DNA of 64,000 nt, from positions 124,001 through 188,000 of the forward strand of contig JAFEAT010000010.1 in assembly GCA_018266255.1 (NCBI GenBank). Direction: 5' to 3'. The notes beneath the pieces were generated by a model. That model ran no database searches, had not been told where the DNA came from, and worked only from the letters and a program-made list of their open reading frames with translations. This DNA is from Cyanobacteria bacterium SZAS-4 (GTDB taxonomy: Bacteria > Cyanobacteriota > Vampirovibrionia > Obscuribacterales > Obscuribacteraceae). Positions 1 through 9,474 of this stretch are shown here, in pieces (positions within the stretch are counted from its first letter, which is position 1; each line of letters begins with the position of its first letter). A program made the translations under genes and the position numbers.

Positions 1-37
1 TCAAAAAATTGAGAGATTCGTTGAAAGCAGAGGCGAA

Positions 38-1150
38 GTGAACAACGACAGTTCTGCTTCTTCTATTAGCTTGCCGGCTCCGGTGACTATAGAAGAGATA
101 GTGCATGTCGCTGTCGATAATCGTGCCTCCGATATCCATCTCAAAGCTGGTATGCAGCCCATCTTGCGCATTGATGGTCAGTTGCGCGCAATCACGACAA
201 TGCCTGTCATGGAACAGGAAGCATTGCGCTCGATGCTAATGGCTCTGCTTAATCCGGTGCAGCGAAGAAACTTCGAAGAGAATCTCGAGCTAGACGCTTC
301 TATAGTTTTTCAAAATCAAGCGCGTGTGCGCATCAATATGTATACCGATGTGCAATCAGTGGGATGCGCGATGCGCCTCGTTCCGCTCAAGGTGCCAACG
401 CTAGCTCAGCTTGGTCTGCCATCGATTATCGAAAAGCTTACACATCTGAAATCCGGTCTTGTTCTCGTAACCGGCGTAACCGGAGCAGGAAAATCGACGA
501 CGCTGGCAAGCATGATCGACGAGATCAATCGTCGCGAACCATCGCACATTTACACGATTGAAGATCCCGTCGAGTTCGTGCACAGACCGGTGCGGTCAGT
601 AATTACGCAAAGAGAAATTGGTATCAGCACGAAGAATTTTTCGACTGCTGTAAGAACGGCATTGCGAGCCGATCCCAATATTCTTCTAATTGGAGAGATG
701 CGCGACGCTGAAACGATGGTGGCAGCACTGAAAGCTGCTGAAACTGGATTGCTTGTTTTTTCGACGCTGCACACCAGGTCTGCAACGAAAACAATTCAAC
801 GCATTCTCGGAATTTTCGAACCAAAAGATCAAGAAGCGATTCGCATGCAACTGGCTTACGCACTCAAAGCTGTCGTCTGTCAACAATTGCTGCCGACACT
901 GGAAGGTGGGCGACGAGCCTTCCATGAGATCTTAATCAACACGTCGACCGTTCAAGAAGCAGTTCTCTACGGCGAGTTCGACAAGTTAAGCGAATATATG
1001 CGCAACGGTTCATATGACGGAATGAGCATCATGGACGATTCTATCTACAAAGCTTATTCAGACGGCTTGATCGCAGGAGACGTTGCCAATCAGTATGCTC
1101 TCAATACTGACGAGATGGAGCGCGCTTTGCGCGGCGCAACTGTCTCCTGA
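38..1150 (+). CDS. pilT: Type IV pilus retraction ATPase PilT
   Basis: This is a hexameric ATPase of the PilT/VirB11 family, which powers pilus retraction and twitching motility from the cytoplasmic side of the inner membrane. The 370 residues match the usual PilT length. Visible motifs are the N-terminal ASDIHL signature (30-35), Walker A GVTGAGKST (146-154), the Asp box IYTIEDPVEF (171-180), Walker B with LIGEMRD (217-223) and the His box FSTLHT (241-246). The N-terminal GspE-type domain is short, as in PilT rather than PilB. The GTG start at 38 lies near the window edge, and a TTG lies slightly upstream at 21. No other pilus gene is adjacent. PilU or a PilT paralogue is the main alternative. 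Confidence 0.93.
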   Translation: MNNDSSASSISLPAPVTIEEIVHVAVDNRASDIHLKAGMQPILRIDGQLRAITTMPVMEQEALRSMLMALLNPVQRRNFEENLELDASIVFQNQARVRINMYTDVQSVGCAMRLVPLKVPTLAQLGLPSIIEKLTHLKSGLVLVTGVTGAGKSTTLASMIDEINRREPSHIYTIEDPVEFVHRPVRSVITQREIGISTKNFSTAVRTALRADPNILLIGEMRDAETMVAALKAAETGLLVFSTLHTRSATKTIQRILGIFEPKDQEAIRMQLAYALKAVVCQQLLPTLEGGRRAFHEILINTSTVQEAVLYGEFDKLSEYMRNGSYDGMSIMDDSIYKAYSDGLIAGDVANQYALNTDEMERALRGATVS

Positions 1151-1162
1151 TCGATATCGATC
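1149..1162. other. 14-bp perfect palindrome at the pilT stop
   Basis: GATCGATATCGATC is self-complementary and overlaps the TGA stop of pilT. It is too short and has no T-run, so it is not a convincing terminator. It could be a protein-binding or methylation site (two GATC motifs). The rest of the 1151-1338 gap contains a second small inverted repeat, GAAGTT-CTGT-AACTTC, around 1262-1277, again without a T-run. Confidence 0.35.
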
Positions 1163-1338
1163 GGGCTGTGGGTGCGACTTTAGGTTAATTCGCATCAAAT
1201 CCAAGTTGTCAAATGTTGCAAGGTAGTTAAGGTCTGCTAACATTCACCAGGTTTCGGGGTGAAGTTCTGTAACTTCCGCTTGCCGCCTCGATATTCGAAG
1301 AATATGCAAGCAGCTAAGTATTTTTTCAGAGAGGAAGC

Positions 1339-1602
1339 ATGTCTCCTTTTACTAGCGAATCAACGGTGTCCCTCGAACATCTGGATGACTACCTGAAAGC
1401 TATCGTCAAGCTCAAACTCAGAGAATTCGTACATCTCAGCCCCTGGTTTCAAGACATTCCTTCGATCGATGTAAACAACTACATGCGTTTCGAGTCAGTC
1501 GACAGACCGAACTACGCCGAATATCTTCCAGAAGAAGATTGTCCGAACCGCTTTCATCTAGCGAGCGTGCGCCGCAGACGGGTCAGAAACTTCGCATTCT
1601 AG
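1339..1602 (+). CDS. Small hypothetical protein (87 aa)
   Basis: The family is not recognised. The ATG at 1339 follows a GAGAGGAAGC ribosome binding site with normal spacing, which supports translation. The protein is soluble, with an acidic middle (YLPEEDC) and a basic tail (RRRRVRNFAF). It has no signal peptide or membrane segment. It sits alone between pilT and the minus-strand tRNA-Pro. It may be a lineage-specific small protein. Confidence 0.5.
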   Translation: MSPFTSESTVSLEHLDDYLKAIVKLKLREFVHLSPWFQDIPSIDVNNYMRFESVDRPNYAEYLPEEDCPNRFHLASVRRRRVRNFAF

Positions 1603-1792
1603 TTTCCATGCAGAGCGGGTGTTTGGTCGATGACTGCAACCGACTCTGAGATTTGAATCAAAACGCATTTGTCCAGACGCCTGGAAGGGCAAACACTCTG
1701 TGCTATTTACGGCGATTACGGAGAGCACTGCCATGACTGCTTTCTCAGCACTGTGTAGCAAGGTGCTGGTTGCCACTCGTTCTGCAAAGAAT

Positions 1793-1867
1793 TGGTCGGG
1801 ACGAGAGGATTCGAACCTCCGGCCTCACCCACCCCAAAGGTGCGCGCTACCCCTGCGCCACGTCCCG
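1793..1867 (-). tRNA. tRNA-Pro (GGG)
   Basis: The minus strand folds as a complete cloverleaf. The acceptor stem pairs CGGGACG with CGTCCCG, the D stem is GCGC/GCGC, the anticodon stem is CACCT/GGGTG with loop TTGGGGT (anticodon GGG), and the T arm is GGAGG-TTCGAAT-CCTCT. The discriminator is A and a 3' CCA is encoded in the DNA. Confidence 0.96.
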
Positions 1868-1926
1868 GCGACCAAACCCGAAGACAGCTTATGCAGTCAA
1901 GCTGCTCGGAATAGTCATTATATTAT

Positions 1927-4317
1927 ATGCACGCTGTTAGAATTAGGCGTGGTAGCTACCGAAGCTTTGGCAGGCAATTGCAAGACTTAAACGAAATCAA
2001 CGTCCACGATCTATTCGGCTTCCAATTAGACGACTTCCAGCTTGAGGCAATCAAGCATCTTGAAGAGAACCGCAGCGTCGTTGTGTGCGCACCAACGGGC
2101 GCCGGTAAGACTGTAATTGCCGAGTATGCAGTCGAGATGGCATTGCGCAGCAACAAGCGCTGCTACTACACAACGCCTCTCAAAGCTCTGTCTAACCAGA
2201 AGTTGAATGATTTCAAAAAGAAATACGGCGAAGACCGAGTCGGTTTGTTGACCGGCGATATTTCGATTAATCGAGAAGCGCCAATCGTCGTGATGACAAC
2301 CGAAGTCTTTCGTAACATGTTGTATGGCACCATCCTTGGTGACGTAACGAGAAACCTTCGTGATGTTGCATTTGTCATTCTCGATGAATGCCACTACATG
2401 AACGATACTGAACGCGGCACTGTGTGGGAAGAGTCGATCATCTACGCGCCAAAGAATATTCAATTGGTGGCGCTGTCGGCGACTGTCGCAAACGCCGCAG
2501 AACTAACGACCTGGATTGATGAAACTCATGGACCGACAGGTTTGGTGCTGTCGGATTTTCGTCCTGTACCCCTGCGCTTTCACTATTTTGGCGACCGTCA
2601 CATTTATCCACTTTTGAGCCCAGGCAAAGGCGTTAACACACTTCTGAAGTCGCGCTTCGGCACGAAGAAATCAGCTCATAAGGATCGCAAACGCAGATCG
2701 GGACCTGTGCTTGGCGCTAGTCCAAACGATGTTCTTGCTGTTCTTTCTGGTCGCAACATGCTGCCGGCGATCTACTTTTTGTTCTCGCGACGTGGTTGCG
2801 AAGAGTCGATGAAACGTGCGCGCGGCATCCCTTTGATCAACTTGAGCGAACAAGCCGAATTGAAAGAAGTGATCGCATCGTTCACTAAAGACCACCCGAA
2901 TCTGTTGAATCATCCACACCTCCCGTATCTTTTTGAGGGAATGTCTGTGCATCACGCGGGCATGCTTCCTAGCTGGAAAGGGCTTGTGGAAAAGCTTTTC
3001 CAGCGCGGACTTTTGAAAGTGGTTTTTGCGACTGAAACTCTGGCAGCTGGTATCAATATGCCAGCACGTTCGACTGTGATCAGTTCGATCTACAAACGCG
3101 CCGATGAAGGGCACCGCGAATTGACCGCATCGGAGTTTTTGCAAATGTCTGGACGAGCCGGACGACGCGGAATGGACGAAGTCGGTCACGTTGTCGTTCT
3201 GCACCATCCATTCGAACCAGTCGAAGATGCAGCGAAGCTGGCAACTTCACCAGCAGATCCATTGTCTAGCCGCTTCACACCTTCTTACGGCATGGTTTTG
3301 AATTTGCTGGAGCGTCACACGCTGGAAGATGCTCGGGATTTGATCGAACGAAGCTTCGGGCAGTTCCTGGTCAATCAACAGTTGGAACCTCTGTTCGAAC
3401 AGAAGATGACCTGGGAGAAGGAATTGGAACGGCTGCAGAGCCCGCTTTGTCCGACAGAAATTGGTGATCTGCCGCTCTATGCAAGAAGATTGGAAACGAT
3501 TCGCTCCAAGCACAAGCAATTGAAACAAATGGAGCGAGGATTGCGCGGCACGCCGAAGCAAGATCCCGCAGCCGAGCAAGCACTGGGTGCGGTGCATACA
3601 GAAATCAATGGACTCCTCGAAGAAGCTTATGGCATGCCGTGTCACGGTTGCCCTGTGCAAAAACCGTGCAGCAAACAGACCGATCGTATTGCGCAATTGG
3701 AAAAACGAATCAAAGAATTTGATCGACGTATCCACAAAGAAACAACAAAATATTGGCGAACCTTTGAATCGTTAGCGAACATTTTGCGACTAAAGGGATA
3801 TCTAGACGGCAATCGCCCAACAGCGCTAGGTCGCATGGCCACAGGCATCCGCGGAACAAACGAATTGTTCTTAACAGAAGTTGCCGTCAGTGGATTGCTG
3901 GATCATTTGGATCCTCCACAAATGTCTGCTGTACTGACAGCGCTCGTAACTGAGGATTCTCGTTCGCATGAGCAGTCACGATTCCGTGTAAGCCCGCAGG
4001 TGGAGCTAGTTTTAGGCGAAATCAATACGTTGGCCCGCAAGCTGTACCGCACGCAGCGAGAGCTGGATGTAGATATTTCGGTGTCATTCAGTCCGACGTT
4101 CTCTGGGCTTACTGAGATGTGGGCGCAAGGTTCAACATGGGATGACATCCGCATGTCCACCTCATTTGATGAAGGCGATGTAGTGCGAGCTTTCAGACGC
4201 ACGCTCGACTTGTGCAGACAGTTCATTCGTGCACCGGGAATGAAACAGGAAATCGTGGACATATGTAACGCCGCGGAAGTGCTTTTAGCACGCGACGAAG
4301 TCAAAGAAAACTTCTAG
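1927..4317 (+). CDS. Ski2/Mtr4-like DEAD/DEAH-box RNA helicase
   Basis: This is a superfamily 2 helicase of the Ski2-like class, probably acting in RNA unwinding or decay. Motif I APTGAGKT (55-62), motif II DECH (153-156), an LSATV motif III and motif VI QMSGRAGRRGMD (about 407-418) are all present, and a DSHCT-like domain closes the C-terminus. A Cys cluster CHGCPVQKPC sits near residue 572. Homologues of this layout are common in Cyanobacteria. The ATG at 1927 has no clear ribosome binding site. TTG at 1978, after GGCAGG, is an alternative that loses only 17 residues and no motif. The kinase gene follows 11 nt downstream, which suggests co-transcription. Confidence 0.88.
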   Translation: MHAVRIRRGSYRSFGRQLQDLNEINVHDLFGFQLDDFQLEAIKHLEENRSVVVCAPTGAGKTVIAEYAVEMALRSNKRCYYTTPLKALSNQKLNDFKKKYGEDRVGLLTGDISINREAPIVVMTTEVFRNMLYGTILGDVTRNLRDVAFVILDECHYMNDTERGTVWEESIIYAPKNIQLVALSATVANAAELTTWIDETHGPTGLVLSDFRPVPLRFHYFGDRHIYPLLSPGKGVNTLLKSRFGTKKSAHKDRKRRSGPVLGASPNDVLAVLSGRNMLPAIYFLFSRRGCEESMKRARGIPLINLSEQAELKEVIASFTKDHPNLLNHPHLPYLFEGMSVHHAGMLPSWKGLVEKLFQRGLLKVVFATETLAAGINMPARSTVISSIYKRADEGHRELTASEFLQMSGRAGRRGMDEVGHVVVLHHPFEPVEDAAKLATSPADPLSSRFTPSYGMVLNLLERHTLEDARDLIERSFGQFLVNQQLEPLFEQKMTWEKELERLQSPLCPTEIGDLPLYARRLETIRSKHKQLKQMERGLRGTPKQDPAAEQALGAVHTEINGLLEEAYGMPCHGCPVQKPCSKQTDRIAQLEKRIKEFDRRIHKETTKYWRTFESLANILRLKGYLDGNRPTALGRMATGIRGTNELFLTEVAVSGLLDHLDPPQMSAVLTALVTEDSRSHEQSRFRVSPQVELVLGEINTLARKLYRTQRELDVDISVSFSPTFSGLTEMWAQGSTWDDIRMSTSFDEGDVVRAFRRTLDLCRQFIRAPGMKQEIVDICNAAEVLLARDEVKENF

Positions 4318-4328
4318 AGCTAGTACAG

Positions 4329-5942
4329 ATGAGTCCAGATGCAAAAGCCCCGAATTCGAAAAAGCTCTGCATTTGCTGCCATGAAGAGTTCGATGGCGAG
4401 CTGACTGTCTGTCCTTCGGACGGAACCCCACTTTCACAAGTCGCGCACGAAGACGATCTCGTCGGCACTGTCTTTGCCGAACGATATGAAATTCTCAACG
4501 TCATTGGTGGTGGTGGCATGGGCCTGGTTTACCGCGCCAAACATCGTTTCATGAACCGCACGGTAGCGATCAAGGTGTTGCACAAGACTAGCAACAGCGC
4601 TAGTGAGTTGAAGCGCTTTCAATTAGAAGCTCAGGCGGCCAGCGCCTTGTCGATTCCGAACATCGTCACGATCTACGACTTCGGCACATCCCCAGCCGGT
4701 GAGCCGTATATGGTGATGGACTTTTTGGATGGTCGGTCGTTAACCGAAATCCTTGATGCAGAAGGGAAATTCTCGGTGCCACGCGCGGTAAATATATTCA
4801 TTCAGATCAGCAATGCTCTGTCACATGCTCATGGCAAAGGCATTATTCACAGAGACATAAAGCCGAGCAACATTGTCCTGGTTAATACAGAAACTGAGAG
4901 CGACTTCGTAAAAATTGTTGACTTTGGAATCGCTAAACTTCTCGACTCGTCAGATCCCAACTCCGGCAATTTGACACGCACCGGTGAAGTTTTCGGAAGT
5001 CCGCTATACATGAGTCCTGAGCAATGGCGCGGACTCAAGCTCGATGCTCGCACGGATATTTATTCTCTGGGTTCGGTCATGTATCGCGTTCTCAGCGGCA
5101 AGAATATATTTGACGACATCGACTTCCTTCAACTGATGTATAAGCATGCAAACGAGATGCCCGCTTCGTTTGTAGAGATCGGTGTATCCATACCAGGTGA
5201 GCTGGAGTCTATTGTATTCAAGGCATTAGCTAAAGATCGCGACATTCGGTTCCAATCGATGATGGACCTTGTGGCTGCTTTGGAGCAATTCAAACAATCA
5301 ATTTCACCTGACGGTCGCGAGCTGGAAATTATTTCATCAGGCAAGATGCTACCGCATACGGTATCACCAGGCGAGGCGCCAGCCAGCGCTATTCCAATGA
5401 GCACGATTCCGATAAGCGCGGTGACAGGGGGCGTCGACGAGACCGTAGCAATGGTTGAATCCCGTCCAGCAAGCTCGTCTCAGGAAACCCAGCCCATTCC
5501 GGTAGTAGCGAACCGGACCAAAGAGGACACAGTTCAGATCCAAATTCCAAAACGATTAATAGGATTCGGTGTTGCTGTTTCATTGATAGGTGTTCTCGCA
5601 GCGTTCTTTGCCTGGGGCTCAAAACATGAAAGTAAGAATGCTCCAGTCGATGCAAGCCCGCCATCTTCAGTGATCCCCGCTCAACACGAACAAACTTCGC
5701 CGCCCACCTCGGGTGCAAAAATAAATGAAAGTCATGACGGCAGCCGCCAGGATGGAAATTCTTCAGAAGAACCGAAAAAAGCTAAGACTGTGAAAAGCAG
5801 CCGACCAAATCAGCACCGAACGGTTTCGCATGGTACAAGTAGTAAACGGGCTGTAACACCCGCGCCAGCCCAATCGCGTCATGGCTTTGCGAAACTGAAG
5901 AGCAAACTCAAAGGGTTATTCCGGAAATTAGATAATATCTAA
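4329..5942 (+). CDS. Hanks-type Ser/Thr protein kinase with N-terminal zinc ribbon
   Basis: This is a transmembrane eukaryotic-like protein kinase. An N-terminal Cys-rich segment (C14, C16, C17, C28) looks like a zinc ribbon. The kinase domain has the glycine loop GGGGMG (60-65), ATP lysine K82, HRDIKPSN (174-181), DFG (198-200), and GSPLYMSPEQ in the activation segment, so it should be catalytically active. A Ser/Pro-rich linker precedes one membrane helix at about 409-429, and the tail is Lys/Ser/Pro-rich. The start lies 11 nt after the helicase stop, so the two genes probably share a transcript. Substrates are unknown. Confidence 0.92.
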   Translation: MSPDAKAPNSKKLCICCHEEFDGELTVCPSDGTPLSQVAHEDDLVGTVFAERYEILNVIGGGGMGLVYRAKHRFMNRTVAIKVLHKTSNSASELKRFQLEAQAASALSIPNIVTIYDFGTSPAGEPYMVMDFLDGRSLTEILDAEGKFSVPRAVNIFIQISNALSHAHGKGIIHRDIKPSNIVLVNTETESDFVKIVDFGIAKLLDSSDPNSGNLTRTGEVFGSPLYMSPEQWRGLKLDARTDIYSLGSVMYRVLSGKNIFDDIDFLQLMYKHANEMPASFVEIGVSIPGELESIVFKALAKDRDIRFQSMMDLVAALEQFKQSISPDGRELEIISSGKMLPHTVSPGEAPASAIPMSTIPISAVTGGVDETVAMVESRPASSSQETQPIPVVANRTKEDTVQIQIPKRLIGFGVAVSLIGVLAAFFAWGSKHESKNAPVDASPPSSVIPAQHEQTSPPTSGAKINESHDGSRQDGNSSEEPKKAKTVKSSRPNQHRTVSHGTSSKRAVTPAPAQSRHGFAKLKSKLKGLFRKLDNI

Positions 5943-5973
5943 AGCCGCATGTTGTCAGGGTTTGATGCATTTC

Positions 5974-7791
5974 TCAGGGTTTTTGCCCAGGTCGATCTGG
6001 AATTTTCACCCAAAATTTGCTGCCGAAGCCCACTGTGCTGTCTACTCCGATTGAGCCCCCGTGCTGCTCCGCGATGTTTTTGCAGATTGCTAGGCCTAGT
6101 CCAGTGCCCTTGTGTTTTTTGTTCGCGCCTTCGGCTTGTTTATAGCGTTCGAAGATTGTCGATTGCACTTCAGGTGGAATGCCGCAGCCTGTGTCCGAGA
6201 CTTCAAAGACTGTATAGTTCGCTCCCCGTACTGCTTGCATTCGCACTTCTGCGCCTTTCTCTGAAAACTTGACTGCGTTTGAGAGCAGGTTGATCAGCAG
6301 TTGTACGAATCGGTTCTGATCTACAGTGACGTAGAGCGTTGACGGTTCACAGACGATTTCCACAGAGTTCTGTTGGGCAAATCCATAGACGGATTGCTGT
6401 GCCTGTTGCATGATGCTGCTTGCGCTTATCTCTTTCAGGTCCAAAATGACCTCGCCAGCTTCTAGTTTTTCCAAATCGAGAAGTTCGTTGATCAAGCCGA
6501 TCAGGCGTGTGATATCTTGTTCGGCGGCGTCCAGGCGCTTGTGTCCAGTCTCGTTGACGGCTCCGTAAGCATCGACTGACATCAGCGTGAGAAGATTGAG
6601 CACCGAATTTAGTGGCGTTCTCAAATCGTGACTGACCATGGCCACGAATTCTTTTTTCATGCGTTCGACTTGCTTGGCGGCCGAGATGTCGTGAACCACG
6701 CAAAAGTATGATTGCTGCTTTGGCGACCAATTAGCAGTCCAGTGCATATCTGCTTCTTCGCCGTTTTTTAACTTGACTCTGGTGTCGAAATTTTTAGACT
6801 CGCCTTGCCCCTTCGTCAGGCTGTTTGTCACTTTGTCTGCATCTTCAGCGACGATAATTTCTCGCACGTTCATGCCGAGCAGCTCGTTCTCGTCGTATCC
6901 CCAAAGTTCTGCGCAGGCGGGATTGAGCGCAACGAATCGATTGTTCGAATCGAGAGAGCAGATAACGTCTGAAACATTGTCTGTCAGGGCTCTTTCGACT
7001 TCTGCGGCTTCCTTGAGAGCGTCAGCCATTTCGTGCAATGCCACGTCCAAATCTGAAATTTCATCTGCACCTGGTACCACATCTGGTAGCGCTTCGCCCA
7101 TTGCGATTTTTCGACTGTTTGCATACAGAGTATCCAATCTTTTGACGATGTGATGGCTGAACAATCTCCAGCCGACAAGGGCGAGCAAAATATTTCCGCC
7201 GATTCCCGCATAAATAATGCCTTTGAGCAGGTCCGCATAGAGTCTGGCTTTCTCTGGTCCCTGTCGCTCGATTTCCATTTCAGGACCGAGCATCAGTCCA
7301 ACTTGTTCTTTGATATCTCGGACCAGTTTGACGATCTGCTTTCGTCGCTTGTGCAATTGTTGGAACGAGCCCAGGTCTTTTCCGATTTGTCCAAGCAATC
7401 GATGCACGTCGCCGATAACGTCGATGCCGTGGTCGATTGCCGCACCAAATTGCTGAATGTCCGCCTCTTCCTTGGGAGTAATCGCGAGGGCAAGAAGACT
7501 TTCGTATTCCTGGTGTATGGCTATGAGCTTTTCCTGGAATTCTTTATCATCAGTGACCGTGTCCGATGCGCCTAAGCTGACTGGCGCCAGTTCAGATATG
7601 GCGTTGTAGATCATGACAATTACGGCGTTAGTGTGCCCGATCAGTTGCCGAGCGTGTTCAGCCTCATTTCGCTCACGCTCGGTTTCGTTCAAGAGATAAA
7701 TTAGAGAACCGAAAAAGACAAGTTCCAACACTAGTGGGATGGCAACAAGGATCAGGCCTTTTTGCGTAAGATTGAACTTGCCTTGAATCAA
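5974..7791 (-). CDS. Sensor histidine kinase (CHASE3-like, HAMP, PAS, HisKA, HATPase)
   Basis: This is a membrane sensor kinase. It has an N-terminal membrane helix (LVLELVFFGSLIYLL), a helical extracytoplasmic region, a second helix, a HAMP-like linker, a PAS domain (LDSNNRFVALNPACAELWGY), the H box FVAMVSHDLRTPLNS, the N box LLINLLSNAVKFS and the G boxes DTGCGIP and GTGLGLAICK. The frame is open to an ATG at 7896, which would overlap the divergent response regulator start. I prefer the TTG at 7791, which has GGAG about 9 nt upstream and puts the membrane helix near the N-terminus. The regulator gene at 7890 is the likely partner. The ligand is unknown. Confidence 0.88.
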   Translation of the reverse strand: MIQGKFNLTQKGLILVAIPLVLELVFFGSLIYLLNETERERNEAEHARQLIGHTNAVIVMIYNAISELAPVSLGASDTVTDDKEFQEKLIAIHQEYESLLALAITPKEEADIQQFGAAIDHGIDVIGDVHRLLGQIGKDLGSFQQLHKRRKQIVKLVRDIKEQVGLMLGPEMEIERQGPEKARLYADLLKGIIYAGIGGNILLALVGWRLFSHHIVKRLDTLYANSRKIAMGEALPDVVPGADEISDLDVALHEMADALKEAAEVERALTDNVSDVICSLDSNNRFVALNPACAELWGYDENELLGMNVREIIVAEDADKVTNSLTKGQGESKNFDTRVKLKNGEEADMHWTANWSPKQQSYFCVVHDISAAKQVERMKKEFVAMVSHDLRTPLNSVLNLLTLMSVDAYGAVNETGHKRLDAAEQDITRLIGLINELLDLEKLEAGEVILDLKEISASSIMQQAQQSVYGFAQQNSVEIVCEPSTLYVTVDQNRFVQLLINLLSNAVKFSEKGAEVRMQAVRGANYTVFEVSDTGCGIPPEVQSTIFERYKQAEGANKKHKGTGLGLAICKNIAEQHGGSIGVDSTVGFGSKFWVKIPDRPGQKP

Positions 7792-7889
7792 GTTTCGTCT
7801 CCGGTTTTCACTGCGTTGATGCGATAATTTTACGCTGTCTGTACATTTATGGGTATGAACCTCAAAAGGTCCTGGGCAAAGGTTGGACG

Positions 7890-8567
7890 ATGACAAAGAT
7901 TCTGCTTGTTGAAGACGACAAAAATATGGCTAATACCGTTGAGGACTGGCTTAAGACCCAGCAGTACGAAATTGATGTCGCATACGACGGTGAGGACGGA
8001 GCCGAGCGCCTGCTGTTTTATCAGTACGATGCCGTGATCTTAGATTGGACCTTGCCAAACAAGAGTGGCTTGCAGGTCTGTCAAGAATTTCGTTCACGAG
8101 GTGGGAAGACGCCTATTCTCATGTTGACAGGCAAGGATGCTGTTGAAGACAAAGAAGTGGGCCTCGATTCGGGCGCTGATGACTACCTGACCAAGCCGTT
8201 CCATCTGCGCGAACTAAGTGCGCGCATCAAAGCGTTGCTGCGCCGTCCGGTGGTTGTTGTTGCCGATCTTATTAGTTTTTGCGGAATTGATTTGGATACG
8301 AAAGCTAGACGCGTCAGAAGAGGTGGCGTTGATTTGAATCTTGCGCCGCTAGAGTATAAGTTGCTTGAGTTTTTGATGCGTAATCCTAACGAAGTTTTTG
8401 CGCCTGAAGCGCTCTTGAACCGTGTTTGGCCGAATGATTCGGATGCTTCCAATGAAACGGTGCGCACTTGCATCAAGAAGCTGCGGAAGAAAGTCGATAT
8501 TGAAGGCACTGATTCGGTGATTACTAATTTGCCTGGTGTTGGCTATCGATTTGATAGCACCAGGTAG
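7890..8567 (+). CDS. OmpR/PhoB-family response regulator
   Basis: This is a two-component DNA-binding regulator of 225 residues. The receiver domain has the acidic pair D9/D10, phospho-acceptor D52, T80 and K102 (in LTKPF), so the phosphorylation site is intact. The C-terminal winged helix runs from about 128 to 223 and contains LNLAPLEYKLLEFLMRN and GVGYRFDS, typical of the OmpR class. The ATG at 7890 follows an AAAGGTTGG ribosome binding site. It is transcribed divergently from the histidine kinase. The promoters of both genes must overlap each other's 5' ends, which suits autoregulation. Confidence 0.93.
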   Translation: MTKILLVEDDKNMANTVEDWLKTQQYEIDVAYDGEDGAERLLFYQYDAVILDWTLPNKSGLQVCQEFRSRGGKTPILMLTGKDAVEDKEVGLDSGADDYLTKPFHLRELSARIKALLRRPVVVVADLISFCGIDLDTKARRVRRGGVDLNLAPLEYKLLEFLMRNPNEVFAPEALLNRVWPNDSDASNETVRTCIKKLRKKVDIEGTDSVITNLPGVGYRFDSTR

Positions 8568-8682
8568 TTCAGTCTTGGTATCTTATTTGGTGGCAGGCTC
8601 GTTAGCTGCGCCAATCAATACTCCGGCGGCCCTTGCGGCTGAAGCCGGTGCTTCATGCGGCGCTCCTATTGCTTCTCGATTC

Positions 8683-9399
8683 TTAAGAGCAGAGCTTTAT
8701 TATGTGGGCTACTACTTCATCTACCGACATTTTGTCCGATAGGATTAGAACGGCGTCGTCTGCCATTCTTAGAGGCGCAATTTCTCGGTTCGTGTCCATC
8801 TGATCGCGTTCGATTATGTCTTTCAGCAGTGTGTCGTAATCAGGATTTTCTCCTGCTGCCTGCAATTCTTTTAGTCTGCGTTTTGCCCGCACCGCCGGTG
8901 ATGCTGTCAAAAAGATCTTTACGTTGGCATCAGGCAGAACTACTGTGCCGATATCTCTGCCGTCTAGAACCACGCCGCCAGCTAATGCCAGGTGCCGCTG
9001 CTGGTTTACCAACTGCTCACGAACAGCGCCTATGGCAGCCAGTTTGCTCACTAGCTTGGTGATGTTTTGCGATCGAATTAGCTTCGTTACTTCTTCGCCG
9101 TTGACGAACACCAAAATCTTTTCTTCGTCATGACCAGGACGCAACTCGATCTTCGAATCAGCGACCGCTTTGACGACCTGATCGCTGTCATCGAACGAGA
9201 TACCCTTCTGGACGACCAGCCATGTGGCTGCGCGATACATAGCGCCAGTGTCGATGTACAGATATTCGAGCGCATCGGCAATTTTCTTAGCGACAGTAGA
9301 TTTGCCCGCACCTGCGGGGCCGTCGATGGCTATCTGCAAGGTTTTTGGAACCCTTGCTTCAGCATCTCCTTTTCTGATTTGGTTTTCAGAAATCACCAT
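8683..9399 (-). CDS. cmk: Cytidylate kinase
   Basis: This enzyme phosphorylates CMP and dCMP to the diphosphates for nucleotide and lipid precursor synthesis. The P-loop GPAGAGKST (27-35), DTGAMYRAAT (about 51-60) and DGRDIGTVVLPDA with a downstream basic lid (VRAKRRLKEL) are all present, and the length of 238 residues fits the family. The first 19 residues are a non-conserved extension. An internal start just before KTLQIAIDG is possible, but none has a better ribosome binding site. The C-terminus VVAHIIKL is the normal family end. Confidence 0.94.
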   Translation of the reverse strand: MVISENQIRKGDAEARVPKTLQIAIDGPAGAGKSTVAKKIADALEYLYIDTGAMYRAATWLVVQKGISFDDSDQVVKAVADSKIELRPGHDEEKILVFVNGEEVTKLIRSQNITKLVSKLAAIGAVREQLVNQQRHLALAGGVVLDGRDIGTVVLPDANVKIFLTASPAVRAKRRLKELQAAGENPDYDTLLKDIIERDQMDTNREIAPLRMADDAVLILSDKMSVDEVVAHIIKLCS

Positions 9400-9474
9400 C
9401 GCAATACCTAAACATGCGCGCTGCTCTTAAGGGATTTTACTCGACCTCAAGCAACTTAGCGAGTCAAAAGTAAT

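Noticed and set aside
8600..8690. AGGAG-ATG mini frame and possible C-terminal extension after cmk (minus strand)
   Set aside because: The mini frame is only 13 codons. The Ala/Pro-rich extension would need a frameshift, and cmk already ends at the usual family C-terminus.
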